NCBI GenBank assembly: GCA_017404145.1
Contig: JAFRCW010000053.1
Location: 1 to 33,930, forward strand
Direction of reading: 5' to 3'
From: Ruminococcus sp.
GTDB lineage: Bacteria > Bacillota > Clostridia > Oscillospirales > Acutalibacteraceae
Length of the DNA: 33,930 nt
A model generated the notes under the pieces. That model worked only from the letters and a program-made list of their open reading frames with translations. It was not told the origin of the DNA and did not search any database. Position 1 is the first letter of the stretch; each line of letters opens with the position of its first letter. Positions 7,466-15,791 of the stretch are shown here, piece by piece. The position numbers and the translations under genes are program-made.

Positions 7466-8086
7466 ATGAAAAAACCCGCGGCGCTTATTTTGATATTTGT
7501 TTTGCTGGCGGCAACCGTACTGACGCTTTCCGCCTGTAAAAAGGAAGAAAAGGTTACGATTCCCGAAGGGCTGACCGCCTACAGCACCGACTCCAACGGC
7601 AACCCCACCAGCTACTTCAAAAACGACTATGACGAAAACGGCAACTGTATCCGCAACACCAACTACGACGCAAAGGGCAACGTACTGGGTTCTACCGAAT
7701 ACGAATATGACGAGAACGGCAACGAGATCAAATATATCGTCTATGACGCCGACGGCAACGTACAAAGCCAGGGTAAAAAAGAATATGACGAAAAAGGCAG
7801 AATCATCAAGTTCACCGATATCGACGCGAACGGCGAGATCGTCAGCTATATTGTCAGAGAGTATAACGACCTCGGATACGAGAGCTTCATCTATAACTAC
7901 AACGGCGACGGTACTTTAAGATCCTATGACGAATACGAATATGACGACACGGGATATCTCACGAAGATGACCAAGCACGAAAGCGACGGTTCTATCCGCT
8001 ATTATATCGAGTATGAAATAGATGAGGACGGCAACGAGATCTCACGCCGTTACGACGCTGACGATAACCTTGTAGAAGAAAGCTGA
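7466..8086 (+). CDS. Lipoprotein with tandem YD/RHS-like repeats
   Basis: A 206-residue predicted lipoprotein: signal peptide with lipobox LSAC (~20-23). The rest is built from tandem units of about 20-25 residues alternating 'YDENGN'-like turns with short strands ('EYEYDENGNEIKYIVYDADGN'-type spacing). These resemble the YD/RHS repeats that form beta-solenoids in larger surface proteins and toxins. Here there is no toxin tip or RHS core, so a small surface binding or structural role is more likely. It has a strong promoter, an AGGAGGG site and a dedicated terminator, so it is monocistronic. Specific function is unknown. Confidence 0.8.
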   Translation: MKKPAALILIFVLLAATVLTLSACKKEEKVTIPEGLTAYSTDSNGNPTSYFKNDYDENGNCIRNTNYDAKGNVLGSTEYEYDENGNEIKYIVYDADGNVQSQGKKEYDEKGRIIKFTDIDANGEIVSYIVREYNDLGYESFIYNYNGDGTLRSYDEYEYDDTGYLTKMTKHESDGSIRYYIEYEIDEDGNEISRRYDADDNLVEES

Positions 8087-8105
8087 TAATAACAAATGGA
8101 TAAAC

Positions 8106-8140
8106 AAAGCAGGATGCATCACACATCCTGCTTTTTATTT
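8106..8140 (+). terminator. Terminator of the YD-repeat lipoprotein gene
   Basis: An 11-bp stem AAAGCAGGATG/CATCCTGCTTT (8106-8116 and 8124-8134) followed by T-rich sequence. Confidence 0.88.
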
Positions 8141-8159
8141 TGCTTCATTCTTTTCAAAA

Positions 8160-8193
8160 TATACAATAGAGCAGGCGCATCGTCCGCGCCTGC
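8160..8193 (-). terminator. Probable terminator of rpe
   Basis: Hairpin GCAGGCGC (8171-8178) / GCGCCTGC (8186-8193). Leftward it is followed by a loose T-rich stretch. It lies 12 bases past the rpe stop at 8205. Confidence 0.6.
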
Positions 8194-8204
8194 TTTCTTC
8201 CGTT

Positions 8205-8855
8205 TTATTGACAAAGCTTTTTCATTTCATCGATCGCTTCTTTTGCGTCGGGCGCTCCGAAGACCGCGGTACCTGCGACACAGACGTCTACGCCCGCTTC
8301 ATAAGCTGTACGGATCGTATCCTTGGCGATACCGCCGTCCACCTGAATCAGAGTGGGCAGGTTCCTGCGGGCGATCTCTTCTCTGAGCCGTTTGACCTTG
8401 TCCATCATATCCGCCATAAAGCTTTGACCGCCGAAGCCCGGCTCTACTGTCATCACCAGCACCATATACAGCCGATCGAGATATGGAAGTACGATATCGA
8501 TATCGGTCTTAGGCTTGATCGCTAAAGCGGGTTTGACGCCTCTCTCCTCGATCAGCTTCAGCGTCTCGTCGATATCGGAATCCGACTCGGTATGAAAAGA
8601 GATGATATCCGCTCCCGCCTTACAGAAATCGTCGATATAGCGATGCGGCTGTGAGATCATCAGATGGACGTCAAAGGGTTTTTCGGTATGCGGTCTGAGT
8701 TTTTTGATCACGGGCGCGCCGAAGGTAAGGTTCGGCACAAAATGCCCGTCCATCACATCCAAGTGCATCCAGTCGGCTCCCGCTCGATCCACTCTTTCGA
8801 TTTCTTCCTTGAATCTTGAAAAGTCGCACGATAACAGCGACGGCGCAATCAGCAT
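8205..8855 (-). CDS. rpe: Ribulose-phosphate 3-epimerase
   Basis: A 216-residue TIM-barrel enzyme that interconverts ribulose 5-phosphate and xylulose 5-phosphate in the pentose phosphate pathway. Family motifs are clear: 'IAPSLLSCDF' at the start, 'MHLDVMDGHFVPNLTFG' (metal and catalytic Asp), 'HLMI', 'VEPGFGGQSF' and 'VDGGI'. The ATG at 8855 is chosen because the conserved MLIAPS start sits there with an AGGAGT site just upstream; the longer reading frame adds unrelated sequence. It is the last gene of a leftward group after rlmB and the degenerate ATPase. The 53-base gap before it holds heptamer array G. Confidence 0.97.
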   Translation of the reverse strand: MLIAPSLLSCDFSRFKEEIERVDRAGADWMHLDVMDGHFVPNLTFGAPVIKKLRPHTEKPFDVHLMISQPHRYIDDFCKAGADIISFHTESDSDIDETLKLIEERGVKPALAIKPKTDIDIVLPYLDRLYMVLVMTVEPGFGGQSFMADMMDKVKRLREEIARRNLPTLIQVDGGIAKDTIRTAYEAGVDVCVAGTAVFGAPDAKEAIDEMKKLCQ

Positions 8856-8882
8856 AAAACCACTCCTGTCGAAAAGGTCATC

Positions 8883-8910
8883 ATTCTGCACTCTGCACTC
8901 TGCACTATTT
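8883..8910 (-). repeat. Heptamer array G at the ATPase-homologue stop
   Basis: Leftward units AAATAGT (overlapping the stop at 8909-8911), GCAGAGT, GCAGAGT and GCAGAAT. It belongs to the same GCAGAGT class as arrays F and I. Confidence 0.75.
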
Positions 8911-11599
8911 ACGGTCGTCTGACCAGCTCGGCAATAAAGGTCGCCGCGAGCCAGAACAGAATATAGAGGATCATCTCCACGATAGACAGCCGCGCGACTG
9001 TCGCGTACAGCACCATCGTCGCGCACAGCAGCACGCCCAAGAAAATACCGAAGGTGGAAACCACGATCCCCAGCGTCAGGTTGGAACGCAGTCCGATACA
9101 GCCCGCGACCGCTCTGACCAGAGAAGAAAACTTTCCTCTGGTGGCAAGATACGCGCGCGAGGTATCCTCTGTCTTGCCTGTTGTTTCATCTATCTCCGCA
9201 GCGTAGCCGGTGGGAACGACCTTCACACAGCGGTAGAACATCCGGTATTCTTTCGCGATCAGATCCGCGGTAATATTTGCGTCTGTCGTGCTGACAATCA
9301 CGGACATACCATTTTTCTGCGCCTTTTCCAGCGCGAACGCCAACTGCGGATTCGCTTTATAAGTGACCAGAGCAACACAGCATAACTGACCCGAAACGGC
9401 AAAGTAGGTTGTCCGGGCGTCGCCGGAAGATACGCTCTGTGCTTTCTCGGGAACGGTAATATGATAGCGGTTCATCAAGGTCATATTGCCGATCAGGATC
9501 CTCTCTCCGCCGACCCAGCCGACCAGACCGCTCTTATCCTCATACATCACGGACTCCACCTTCGGCAGCAATCCCGCGTATTCCTCCACCAAATCGTCGA
9601 AAACAGGCGCCAGCGGGGAGTCCGCCTCTCTGAGCACCATGGCGGCGGCAACGAGGCTCTCCTCGACGCGGTATTCCCTGGTGGCGTTGAGCGCTTTGAG
9701 TTTGACGGAACCCTTGGGGAACAGCTTGGATGCGTTTACCATAAAGGAATCGGTATCACAGAACTGTCTGACCGAGGGATATCCCGCCACCATCGCGCCG
9801 AAGCCTTTCATTTTTTTCGAGAACAGCGCCAAAGGCAGGTTGCCCGCCAGCAGCGCCGAGAACGGGATGCTGACGCACAGCATCACCGACAGCGCCGAGA
9901 ACACACCGGCGACATTTTTGAAGATAAACGCATACGCGATCGCGACAAAGACGGAGCTGACGATGGTGATCGGTGTGATCTTGCCCGCAAGCTCCTCCGA
10001 AGGATCGGGCGCGTAGGAAATTTTCAGAAAGTCGGAAAGGAAAGAGGTCGGATGCTGATAGGCGATCACGCCCTTGGAGGCGGTGGTGCCGCTGATCATC
10101 CTTCTCGCGGTCTCCGAATCGTTATAGATCTTAGCGGCGTAAGCGGGAGTCTGGGAGGAAATAAAGCCGAAATTTCCTTTCACCCGATACGCCATCAACA
10201 GTCTGCCGATCAGGTTCAGACTCAGCGCCAATAAGGGGATAAAGCTGTAGAGATGGTTATCCCCGCCTGCAAAGGAATCTGCCGTAAACAGCGCGATCAG
10301 ATTTTGTACCAAACAGGCGCAGTAAGCGAGCGATAGAGTAGTATCACAGTTGCCCTTGAAGCGGGACAGCGGCTTCAACCCGTTAAAAATGTAGCTTCTC
10401 ATCGCGATACCCGCGCCGAGCAGTAAGAGAAGATTGGTAATCACATAGGAAAGGGGTCCTTCTTCAAAGAAACCGGTAAAGATCAGTTCTTTGTCGATCC
10501 TTTCGATCACCGCCAGCCAGAACAGCAAGGCGGTAAAGACAAGAGAAAGGATCAGACTTGTCCTGAGCTTTTTGATATTGCCTTTGATCTGACCTTCCAC
10601 ATATTTCAGATCCTCACGGCTCTCGTAGTCCGTGGGAGATTCGGGGATGTTTTTTGCGGAAGAAACAAAGCTCTGTCCGATAACCGCAAACAGCACACGG
10701 AAGAATTTCAAAAAAGAATTCTCTCTGCGGATCGGTTCTGCTTCGGCTTCTTCATCAAAATTTTCAACGGCTTGCGCGTTTTCCTGCGTCTCGGATTCCG
10801 CTTTTCTTCTTTCTTCTTTTGCCTTTTGCTCTTCCCTGTGCTTTTGCGCCATCTGGCTCAAAGTTATCAGGAGACTTTGCTTGGGCTTGATCTGCTGATA
10901 CATCGCGTGGTAGTTTTTCGAAATCGTGGGATCGGAAGATCTCAGATACTCATCGTATTCGCTTTCTACCACATCGGTGAACCGTCCCGCCTTGACGGGG
11001 ATTTTGTTGACCTCCGCCTCACGCGTATAGACCGGAACCTTGGAAACGACCTTGCCGGAGAAATACGCGACGGAGGGAGAGACGGTACCGGGCGTTCTTC
11101 TGAGGTGATAACGCCGCTTATCGGACGCCTTTTTCTCATACTTTCGGACGCTCTCCTGCGGATCAAGACTGATGTCGATATCGTCGATGTCCTGCACATA
11201 AATGCCGCGGAGATTCTTCAGATCTCTGACATCCTCGATGATCTCCTCGGAGACCACCGTATCGGGAGAAAGCTCCGCCTCGAGAGAGACCTCGGGAAAA
11301 TCGGGACGCGCCTCATCCAGAGAAAACTCCATTTTGCCGTCGATCAGCTCCTGCTTGGCTTCTTCCTTTCTCTTCTGCGCGGCTTCCTCCTCTATGGGAG
11401 CAAGGTTTTTATATTTGACATGCTTGTCCTTGGTGGAGTAGATCTCCTCCATCTTTTCAGGCTTCTGCGAAGGAGCGGATGACTCTGAGCTGTCATTCGC
11501 CATCTGCGAAATATCGGAAAGCCCGACTTCGTTCTCGTTGAACATTTTGATCAAATTGTCGCGGGTGTTTTTTTCATCGTCATTGGAGAACGCGCTCAT
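8909..11599 (-). CDS. Degenerate P-type ATPase homologue with long cytosolic N-terminus
   Basis: An 896-residue membrane protein. Residues 1-340 are hydrophilic, charged and low in complexity, with conserved-looking short blocks around 'RDLKNLRGIYVQDIDDID'. Membrane segments occur near 346-365, 384-400, 420-440, 451-470, 543-565, 566-596, 841-867 and 870-890, the P-type layout. The helix with 'SIPF' (577-580) keeps the helix-4 proline, and 'GWVGGERILIGNMTLM' (694-709) matches the nucleotide-domain motif of heavy-metal ATPases. However, the DKTGTLT phosphorylation motif is replaced by DTDSFMV (615-621), TGD by TTD (771-773), and the GDGxND hinge and TGE loop are missing. It probably does not pump; a regulatory or structural role is inference. 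Between rlmB and rpe. Confidence 0.75.
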   Translation of the reverse strand: MSAFSNDDEKNTRDNLIKMFNENEVGLSDISQMANDSSESSAPSQKPEKMEEIYSTKDKHVKYKNLAPIEEEAAQKRKEEAKQELIDGKMEFSLDEARPDFPEVSLEAELSPDTVVSEEIIEDVRDLKNLRGIYVQDIDDIDISLDPQESVRKYEKKASDKRRYHLRRTPGTVSPSVAYFSGKVVSKVPVYTREAEVNKIPVKAGRFTDVVESEYDEYLRSSDPTISKNYHAMYQQIKPKQSLLITLSQMAQKHREEQKAKEERRKAESETQENAQAVENFDEEAEAEPIRRENSFLKFFRVLFAVIGQSFVSSAKNIPESPTDYESREDLKYVEGQIKGNIKKLRTSLILSLVFTALLFWLAVIERIDKELIFTGFFEEGPLSYVITNLLLLLGAGIAMRSYIFNGLKPLSRFKGNCDTTLSLAYCACLVQNLIALFTADSFAGGDNHLYSFIPLLALSLNLIGRLLMAYRVKGNFGFISSQTPAYAAKIYNDSETARRMISGTTASKGVIAYQHPTSFLSDFLKISYAPDPSEELAGKITPITIVSSVFVAIAYAFIFKNVAGVFSALSVMLCVSIPFSALLAGNLPLALFSKKMKGFGAMVAGYPSVRQFCDTDSFMVNASKLFPKGSVKLKALNATREYRVEESLVAAAMVLREADSPLAPVFDDLVEEYAGLLPKVESVMYEDKSGLVGWVGGERILIGNMTLMNRYHITVPEKAQSVSSGDARTTYFAVSGQLCCVALVTYKANPQLAFALEKAQKNGMSVIVSTTDANITADLIAKEYRMFYRCVKVVPTGYAAEIDETTGKTEDTSRAYLATRGKFSSLVRAVAGCIGLRSNLTLGIVVSTFGIFLGVLLCATMVLYATVARLSIVEMILYILFWLAATFIAELVRRP

Positions 11600-11677
11600 T
11601 TCATCAACTCCTTTCGTCGTAAACTTCTTTATGCTGATCTTTGAAAAATAAAGTCAAATATTTGTGATTCAGGTTAT

Positions 11678-12430
11678 TTATCGTTTTTCAGCGATTTTGT
11701 ACATCAATATGCCCGCGGCAACAGAGGCGTTGAGCGAATTGATCTTTCCCTTCAGCGGCAGAGAAACGATTTGGTCACATTTTTCTCTGACCAGTCGGGA
11801 GATTCCTTTGCCCTCGCTGCCGATCACCAGCGCGGCGGCTCCGGAAAAATCGCATTCCCGATAATCCGCTCCGTCCATATCCGCGCCGTAGACCCAGATA
11901 TTCTTTTTCTTGAGGTCTTCTATCGTGTCGGCGATGTTGGTCACTCTCGCGACGGGAACATATTCCAAGGCGCCCGCTGCCGCCTTATAAGCGGTAAAGG
12001 TCAGCCCCGCGCCGTGACGCTTCTTGATGATCACGCCGTGTGCGCCCGCGCATTCCGCCGACCGCACGATCGCGCCGAGGTTGTGCGGATCTTCGATCCC
12101 GTCAAGGATCACGATAAACGGCGACTCCCCTCTTTCTTGAGCAAGAGAGAGGATGTCCTCTACCTCCGCATAGTCCGCCGCGGCACAAACTGCGGCAACC
12201 CCCTGATGGGTCGCGCCACCTGTCATATAATCAAGCTTTTTGATATCGACCTCGACAACGGGAATTCCCTTTGCTTTCGCTTTTTTGATGATCTCGGCAG
12301 CGGAAGATCCGTGAGAGCCCTTTGCCGTCATGATCTTGATGATGGAACGGTCGGAGTTGATCGCTTCAACGATCGGGTTTCTGCCGACTAATATCTCATC
12401 TTTTTCGTTTTGTTCTTTCTTCATCGCCAT
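11678..12430 (-). CDS. rlmB: 23S rRNA (guanosine-2'-O)-methyltransferase RlmB / TrmH family
   Basis: A 250-residue SpoU-family RNA methyltransferase. Residues about 12-85 are the substrate-binding domain ('GRNPIVEAI', 'HQGVAAV'). The C-terminal knotted domain shows 'LDGIEDPHNLGAIVRSAECAGAHGV' spacing (motif 1), 'VIGSEGKGI' (motif 2, ~212) and 'LPLKGKINSLNASVAAGILMY' spacing (motif 3, ~226-245). These bind S-adenosylmethionine and place the catalytic Arg and Asn. It methylates a 2'-O position in 23S rRNA; RlmB is the closest name, though other TrmH-family rRNA targets are possible. The next ATG in frame (12424) is an alternative start; no strong ribosome site is seen, and a TATAAT about 16 bases upstream suggests a very short leader. 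Confidence 0.93.
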   Translation of the reverse strand: MAMKKEQNEKDEILVGRNPIVEAINSDRSIIKIMTAKGSHGSSAAEIIKKAKAKGIPVVEVDIKKLDYMTGGATHQGVAAVCAAADYAEVEDILSLAQERGESPFIVILDGIEDPHNLGAIVRSAECAGAHGVIIKKRHGAGLTFTAYKAAAGALEYVPVARVTNIADTIEDLKKKNIWVYGADMDGADYRECDFSGAAALVIGSEGKGISRLVREKCDQIVSLPLKGKINSLNASVAAGILMYKIAEKR

Positions 12431-12569
12431 AACCGCATATTACCACATTATATTGTATACTCATACGGTTGTATTGTACCATATCTGGTTTGCCGCTTTG
12501 GTTATTCATTAGAATTATATCGAAAATTTTTCTTGTCAATTTTTGTCATATCTCAAAGAAAGCGGCAGT

Positions 12570-13106
12570 TTATTTTGGCAAAATCCCATATCCTCCGCTG
12601 ACGGGATCACGAAACAGCGGCATCTTCGGCGGAAAGATCGTAAAGGAGAAAAACATCAGAAAATACAGCATCAACAGCATCGCCGCCTCATGAAAATACC
12701 GCTTGGTATCCTTTTCGGTCACCGTCAGACGATAGGAAAAAACCTGCGCAAGGCAGACAAACAGCAGTGACGAAAGGATGTCTATCCAGACCGCATTCTT
12801 CCCGAGGATCAGCGTATAGAGATAATAAAAGACGATCATCATCAGAGAAAGCAGATACAAAGCAAAAACCTTCGCAACCAAGAACTTTTTAAACGGTGCT
12901 TTATTCCACAACAGCTCGAGTATTGCCCACGCTGTATAACCCGCCGCAAAGATCTTGACATGCTCCCATACGCTCTCGTTGACCGAGCCGAACAGGATCG
13001 ACAGCGCTCCGCCGCTGAGAGGATAGACAAAGTGCAGCAGCGTCGCGATACCGTATATCACCGCTGCGCCGATCAGCTCCGACCAAAAGAAATATTTTTG
13101 ATTCAT
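12570..13106 (-). CDS. DUF6512-like membrane protein
   Basis: A 178-residue polytopic membrane protein with about five hydrophobic segments. The segment 'SVNESVWEHVKIF' near residue 45 is a motif I associate with DUF6512, a small uncharacterised family common in clostridia. No catalytic residues can be named. The ATG at 13106 is preferred over a GTG three codons earlier because GAGGTGAGGG precedes it at proper spacing. It lies upstream of rlmB on the same strand, separated by 139 bases, and is divergent from asnB. Confidence 0.8.
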   Translation of the reverse strand: MNQKYFFWSELIGAAVIYGIATLLHFVYPLSGGALSILFGSVNESVWEHVKIFAAGYTAWAILELLWNKAPFKKFLVAKVFALYLLSLMMIVFYYLYTLILGKNAVWIDILSSLLFVCLAQVFSYRLTVTEKDTKRYFHEAAMLLMLYFLMFFSFTIFPPKMPLFRDPVSGGYGILPK

Positions 13107-13223
13107 AACCCTCACCTCAAAAGTATATGTGAAAAAAAGCGGAGATATTTCCTCTTATATTTGAAAAAAGAATATTTTAAAAGAAAATATACTATCTGTA
13201 TTATTCTATCTTTTCATTAAAAA

Positions 13224-13244
13224 TGTGGATAACTCTGTGGATAA
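13224..13244 (-). promoter_or_regulatory. Tandem DnaA boxes
   Basis: Two copies of TGTGGATAA (13224-13232 and 13236-13244), on the minus strand TTATCCACA twice with a 3-base gap. Both match the consensus TTATNCACA exactly and are in the same orientation, one helical turn plus about two bases apart. Confidence 0.65.
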
Positions 13245-13479
13245 CTAGCAAAACTTTTTTGAGAACAGCCGAAACCCGCTAAGATATTTGCATTTCCATA
13301 CCTCTTTTTCAGTTTTCCATAATTTATTTATTAGAAAAATCCTATCTTCTTTATCTGAAAAAAGACAGGAATATTATACAATTTGTAATAACCGCTCTGT
13401 CAATACCTCAAAAGAATAAATCCGGCAAAAATTTTCCGGTATCACCTGACACACAAATTGTATTATTTTCATAAAAATG

Positions 13480-13508
13480 TTGAAGTTTCTGACATTTTAT
13501 GTTATGAT
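13480..13508 (+). promoter_or_regulatory. asnB promoter
   Basis: TTGAAG (13480-13485), a 17-base spacer and TATGAT (13503-13508), with an AAGGAG ribosome site at 13553-13558. Confidence 0.6.
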
Positions 13509-13567
13509 GATGATGTATAATTAGGTAAGTATGTGTGCTTATCGAAACGTGAAAGGAGTTTTGCTGT

Positions 13568-15748
13568 ATGTGCGGTATCTGCGGATTTACAGGCGAACTG
13601 GAACAAAGAGAAGATGTCCTGAAAAGGATGACCGACGTCATCACCCATAGAGGTCCCGACTCGGACGGTTATTTCACGGACAGCTTTATCTCTATGGGCT
13701 TTCGCCGCCTGTCTATCATCGACCTGGAAAAGGGCGACCAGCCGATCGAAAACGAAAACGGCAATCTGGTCATCACCTACAACGGCGAAATTTATAACTA
13801 TAAAGAGTTGAGAAAGGAGCTGGAGGGTCTCGGACACAGCTTTAAGACCTCCTCCGACACCGAGGTTCTGCTGGTCGCGTTTGACGAGTGGGGCGAGGAT
13901 ATGCTCGAAAAGCTCAGAGGTATGTTCGCCTTCGCGATCTATAACAAGGAGACCAAGGCGCTCTTCCTCGCGCGCGACTTCTTCGGCATCAAGCCTCTGC
14001 ACTATACCCAGATCGGCGACGACTTTGTCTACGCCTCGGAGATCAAGAGCATTCTCGAACATCCGAACTTTGTCAAAGAGTTCAACGACAAGGCGCTCGA
14101 CGCGTATCTCTCCTTCCAGTACTGTCCCCAGCCGATGACCTTCTTCAAGAACGTCTACTGTCTGCTGCCCGGACACTTCCTCTGGTACAGAGACGGAGTG
14201 ATCGAGACCCAGAGATACTTCGAAGCGAAGTTCAAGCCCGACAACGAGATGAGCGAGTCTCAGGCGGTAGATAAGATCGCCGCTGTCTTTGAGGATTCTG
14301 TCAACGCGCATAAGATCGCGGACGTCGAGGTAGGCTGCTTCCTCTCTTCCGGCGTAGACTCCTCTCTGGTATCCACCTACTTTGAGGGACAAAAGACCTT
14401 TACCGTCGGCTTTGACTTCGGCGAACAGTATAACGAGATCACGTGGGCTCAGGCGCTCAGTGAAAAAATCGGCGTGGAACATCATGCCAAGCTCATCTCC
14501 TCCGAGGAGTTCTGGGCGGCGGTGCCGAAGGTACAGTATCATATGGATCAGCCCCTCGCCGATCCTTCCTGTATCGCTCTCTACTTTGTCGCAAAGCTCG
14601 CCAGCGAACACGTTAAGGTCGTCCTCTCCGGAGAGGGCGCGGACGAGCTGTTCGGCGGCTATACCATCTATAACGATCCGAGAGTCTTCAAGTGGTACCA
14701 GAAGATCGTGCCTTACTTCCTCAGAAGAGGCATCTGCGCGATCGCGAAGAAGCTCCCCGACATCAAGGGCAGAGACTATCTGATCCGCGCGACTCATCCG
14801 CTGGAGAAGCGTTTCATCGGAAACGCCTATATGTATGACAAGAAGCAGAAGGAACAAATTCTGAAGAACGCTGCTATTGCCACCGATCCCTCCAAGCTGT
14901 GCAGAAGGCTTTATACCAGAGCGCGCCGCTATGACGACGTCACCAAGATGCAGTATCTGGACATCAATATGTGGATGGTCGGCGATATCCTCTTGAAAGC
15001 GGACAGGATGAGTATGGCGAACTCTCTCGAGCTGAGAGTACCTTTCCTCGACAAGGAAGTGTTCAAGGTCGCGTCCACCCTTCCCACCGATCTGAGAGTC
15101 AACAAATTCAACACCAAGTATGCGATGAGAAAGGCCGCCTCCCGCAGGCTTCCCGACGAGGTCGCCGAGAAGGAGAAGCTGGGCTTCCCGGTTCCCACCC
15201 GCGTATGGCTTAAAGACGAGCATTACTATAACGTTGTCAAGGATATGTTTATGTCCCCGACCGCCGAGAAGTTCTTCAACACCGATATGCTGCTCGACTT
15301 CCTCGACGATCACTTTGACGAGAAAGAAGACAATTCGAGAAAGATCTGGACGATCTACGTATTCCTCGTTTGGTATGAGATCTATTTCGGCGCGGTAGAG
15401 CCCGAAGAGATTTCTTCTCACTCCCATCATGTGGAAGCTCCCGAAGAAGCGGAAGAATTCTTTGATGACGAAGCCGATCTCTCCTCTGAGGGTACCAAGG
15501 TCTTCACTCCCGTGAAAGATACAGACAAGCCTCCCGTTGAGTTCAGAGAGGATGACGAAGCGGATGCCGGCGAGGAATTCGAGGAGTTTGAAGAGATCTA
15601 TTCTTCCTCATCCCGAGGCGAAAAGGTTGAAGAAAAACCGGAAGAACCGCAAGAGGAAAAACCGGACTTCAACTTTGACGACAGCAACAGCGCCGACTTC
15701 TTCGAGAGTCTCAAGCGCGAGCTGAGAAAAGATCTCCCCGAAGAATAA
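13568..15748 (+). CDS. asnB: Asparagine synthetase (glutamine-hydrolysing) with acidic C-terminal tail
   Basis: A 726-residue enzyme making asparagine from aspartate, ATP and glutamine. Cys2 after the start Met is the glutaminase nucleophile ('MCGICGF'). Residues about 1-200 form the class II amidotransferase domain ('RHRGPDS'-like 'THRGPDSDGYF', 'YNGEIYN', 'GMFAFAIY'). The synthetase domain has the PP-loop LSSGVDSS near 259-266 and 'LSGEGADELFGGY' near 356-368. The catalytic core ends near residue 617, the normal length for AsnB. The remaining ~109 residues are highly acidic and low in complexity (Glu/Asp-rich, with Ser and Pro), an unusual extension with no recognised domain. Monocistronic; the stop is followed by heptamer array E and a hairpin. 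Confidence 0.95.
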   Translation: MCGICGFTGELEQREDVLKRMTDVITHRGPDSDGYFTDSFISMGFRRLSIIDLEKGDQPIENENGNLVITYNGEIYNYKELRKELEGLGHSFKTSSDTEVLLVAFDEWGEDMLEKLRGMFAFAIYNKETKALFLARDFFGIKPLHYTQIGDDFVYASEIKSILEHPNFVKEFNDKALDAYLSFQYCPQPMTFFKNVYCLLPGHFLWYRDGVIETQRYFEAKFKPDNEMSESQAVDKIAAVFEDSVNAHKIADVEVGCFLSSGVDSSLVSTYFEGQKTFTVGFDFGEQYNEITWAQALSEKIGVEHHAKLISSEEFWAAVPKVQYHMDQPLADPSCIALYFVAKLASEHVKVVLSGEGADELFGGYTIYNDPRVFKWYQKIVPYFLRRGICAIAKKLPDIKGRDYLIRATHPLEKRFIGNAYMYDKKQKEQILKNAAIATDPSKLCRRLYTRARRYDDVTKMQYLDINMWMVGDILLKADRMSMANSLELRVPFLDKEVFKVASTLPTDLRVNKFNTKYAMRKAASRRLPDEVAEKEKLGFPVPTRVWLKDEHYYNVVKDMFMSPTAEKFFNTDMLLDFLDDHFDEKEDNSRKIWTIYVFLVWYEIYFGAVEPEEISSHSHHVEAPEEAEEFFDDEADLSSEGTKVFTPVKDTDKPPVEFREDDEADAGEEFEEFEEIYSSSSRGEKVEEKPEEPQEEKPDFNFDDSNSADFFESLKRELRKDLPEE

Positions 15749-15754
15749 TACAGT

Positions 15755-15782
15755 GGTTAGTGATCAGTGATTAGTGATTAGC
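15755..15782 (+). repeat. Heptamer array E after asnB
   Basis: Units GGTTAGT, GATCAGT, GATTAGT and GATTAGC begin 6 bases after the asnB stop. Confidence 0.7.
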
Positions 15783-15791
15783 GAATGAATA

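Larger units (their letters stand above)
13107..13567. other. AT-rich divergent intergenic region with two DnaA boxes
   Basis: 461 bases, strongly A/T-rich, between the DUF6512 and asnB genes. It holds a tandem pair of perfect DnaA boxes (13224-13244) and the asnB promoter near 13480-13508. A short CCGG..CCGG palindrome lies near 13420-13438. No gene or known RNA was recognised. Confidence 0.6.

Noticed and set aside
8883..8910. Heptamer arrays considered as CRISPR repeats
   Set aside because: The period is 7 bases with no spacers, and no cas genes are present.
12520..12545. TTGACA near a TATAAT upstream of rlmB as a promoter
   Set aside because: The spacer is only 14 bases, too short for a standard sigma-A promoter.
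13107..13567. Calling the DnaA-box region the replication origin
   Set aside because: Only two boxes, and none of the usual origin neighbours (dnaA, dnaN, rpmH) is present.
13502..15430. 642-codon open frame antisense to asnB
   Set aside because: It is the complement of a strongly conserved enzyme, has no plausible start signal or domain, and arises from the high-GC third positions of asnB.
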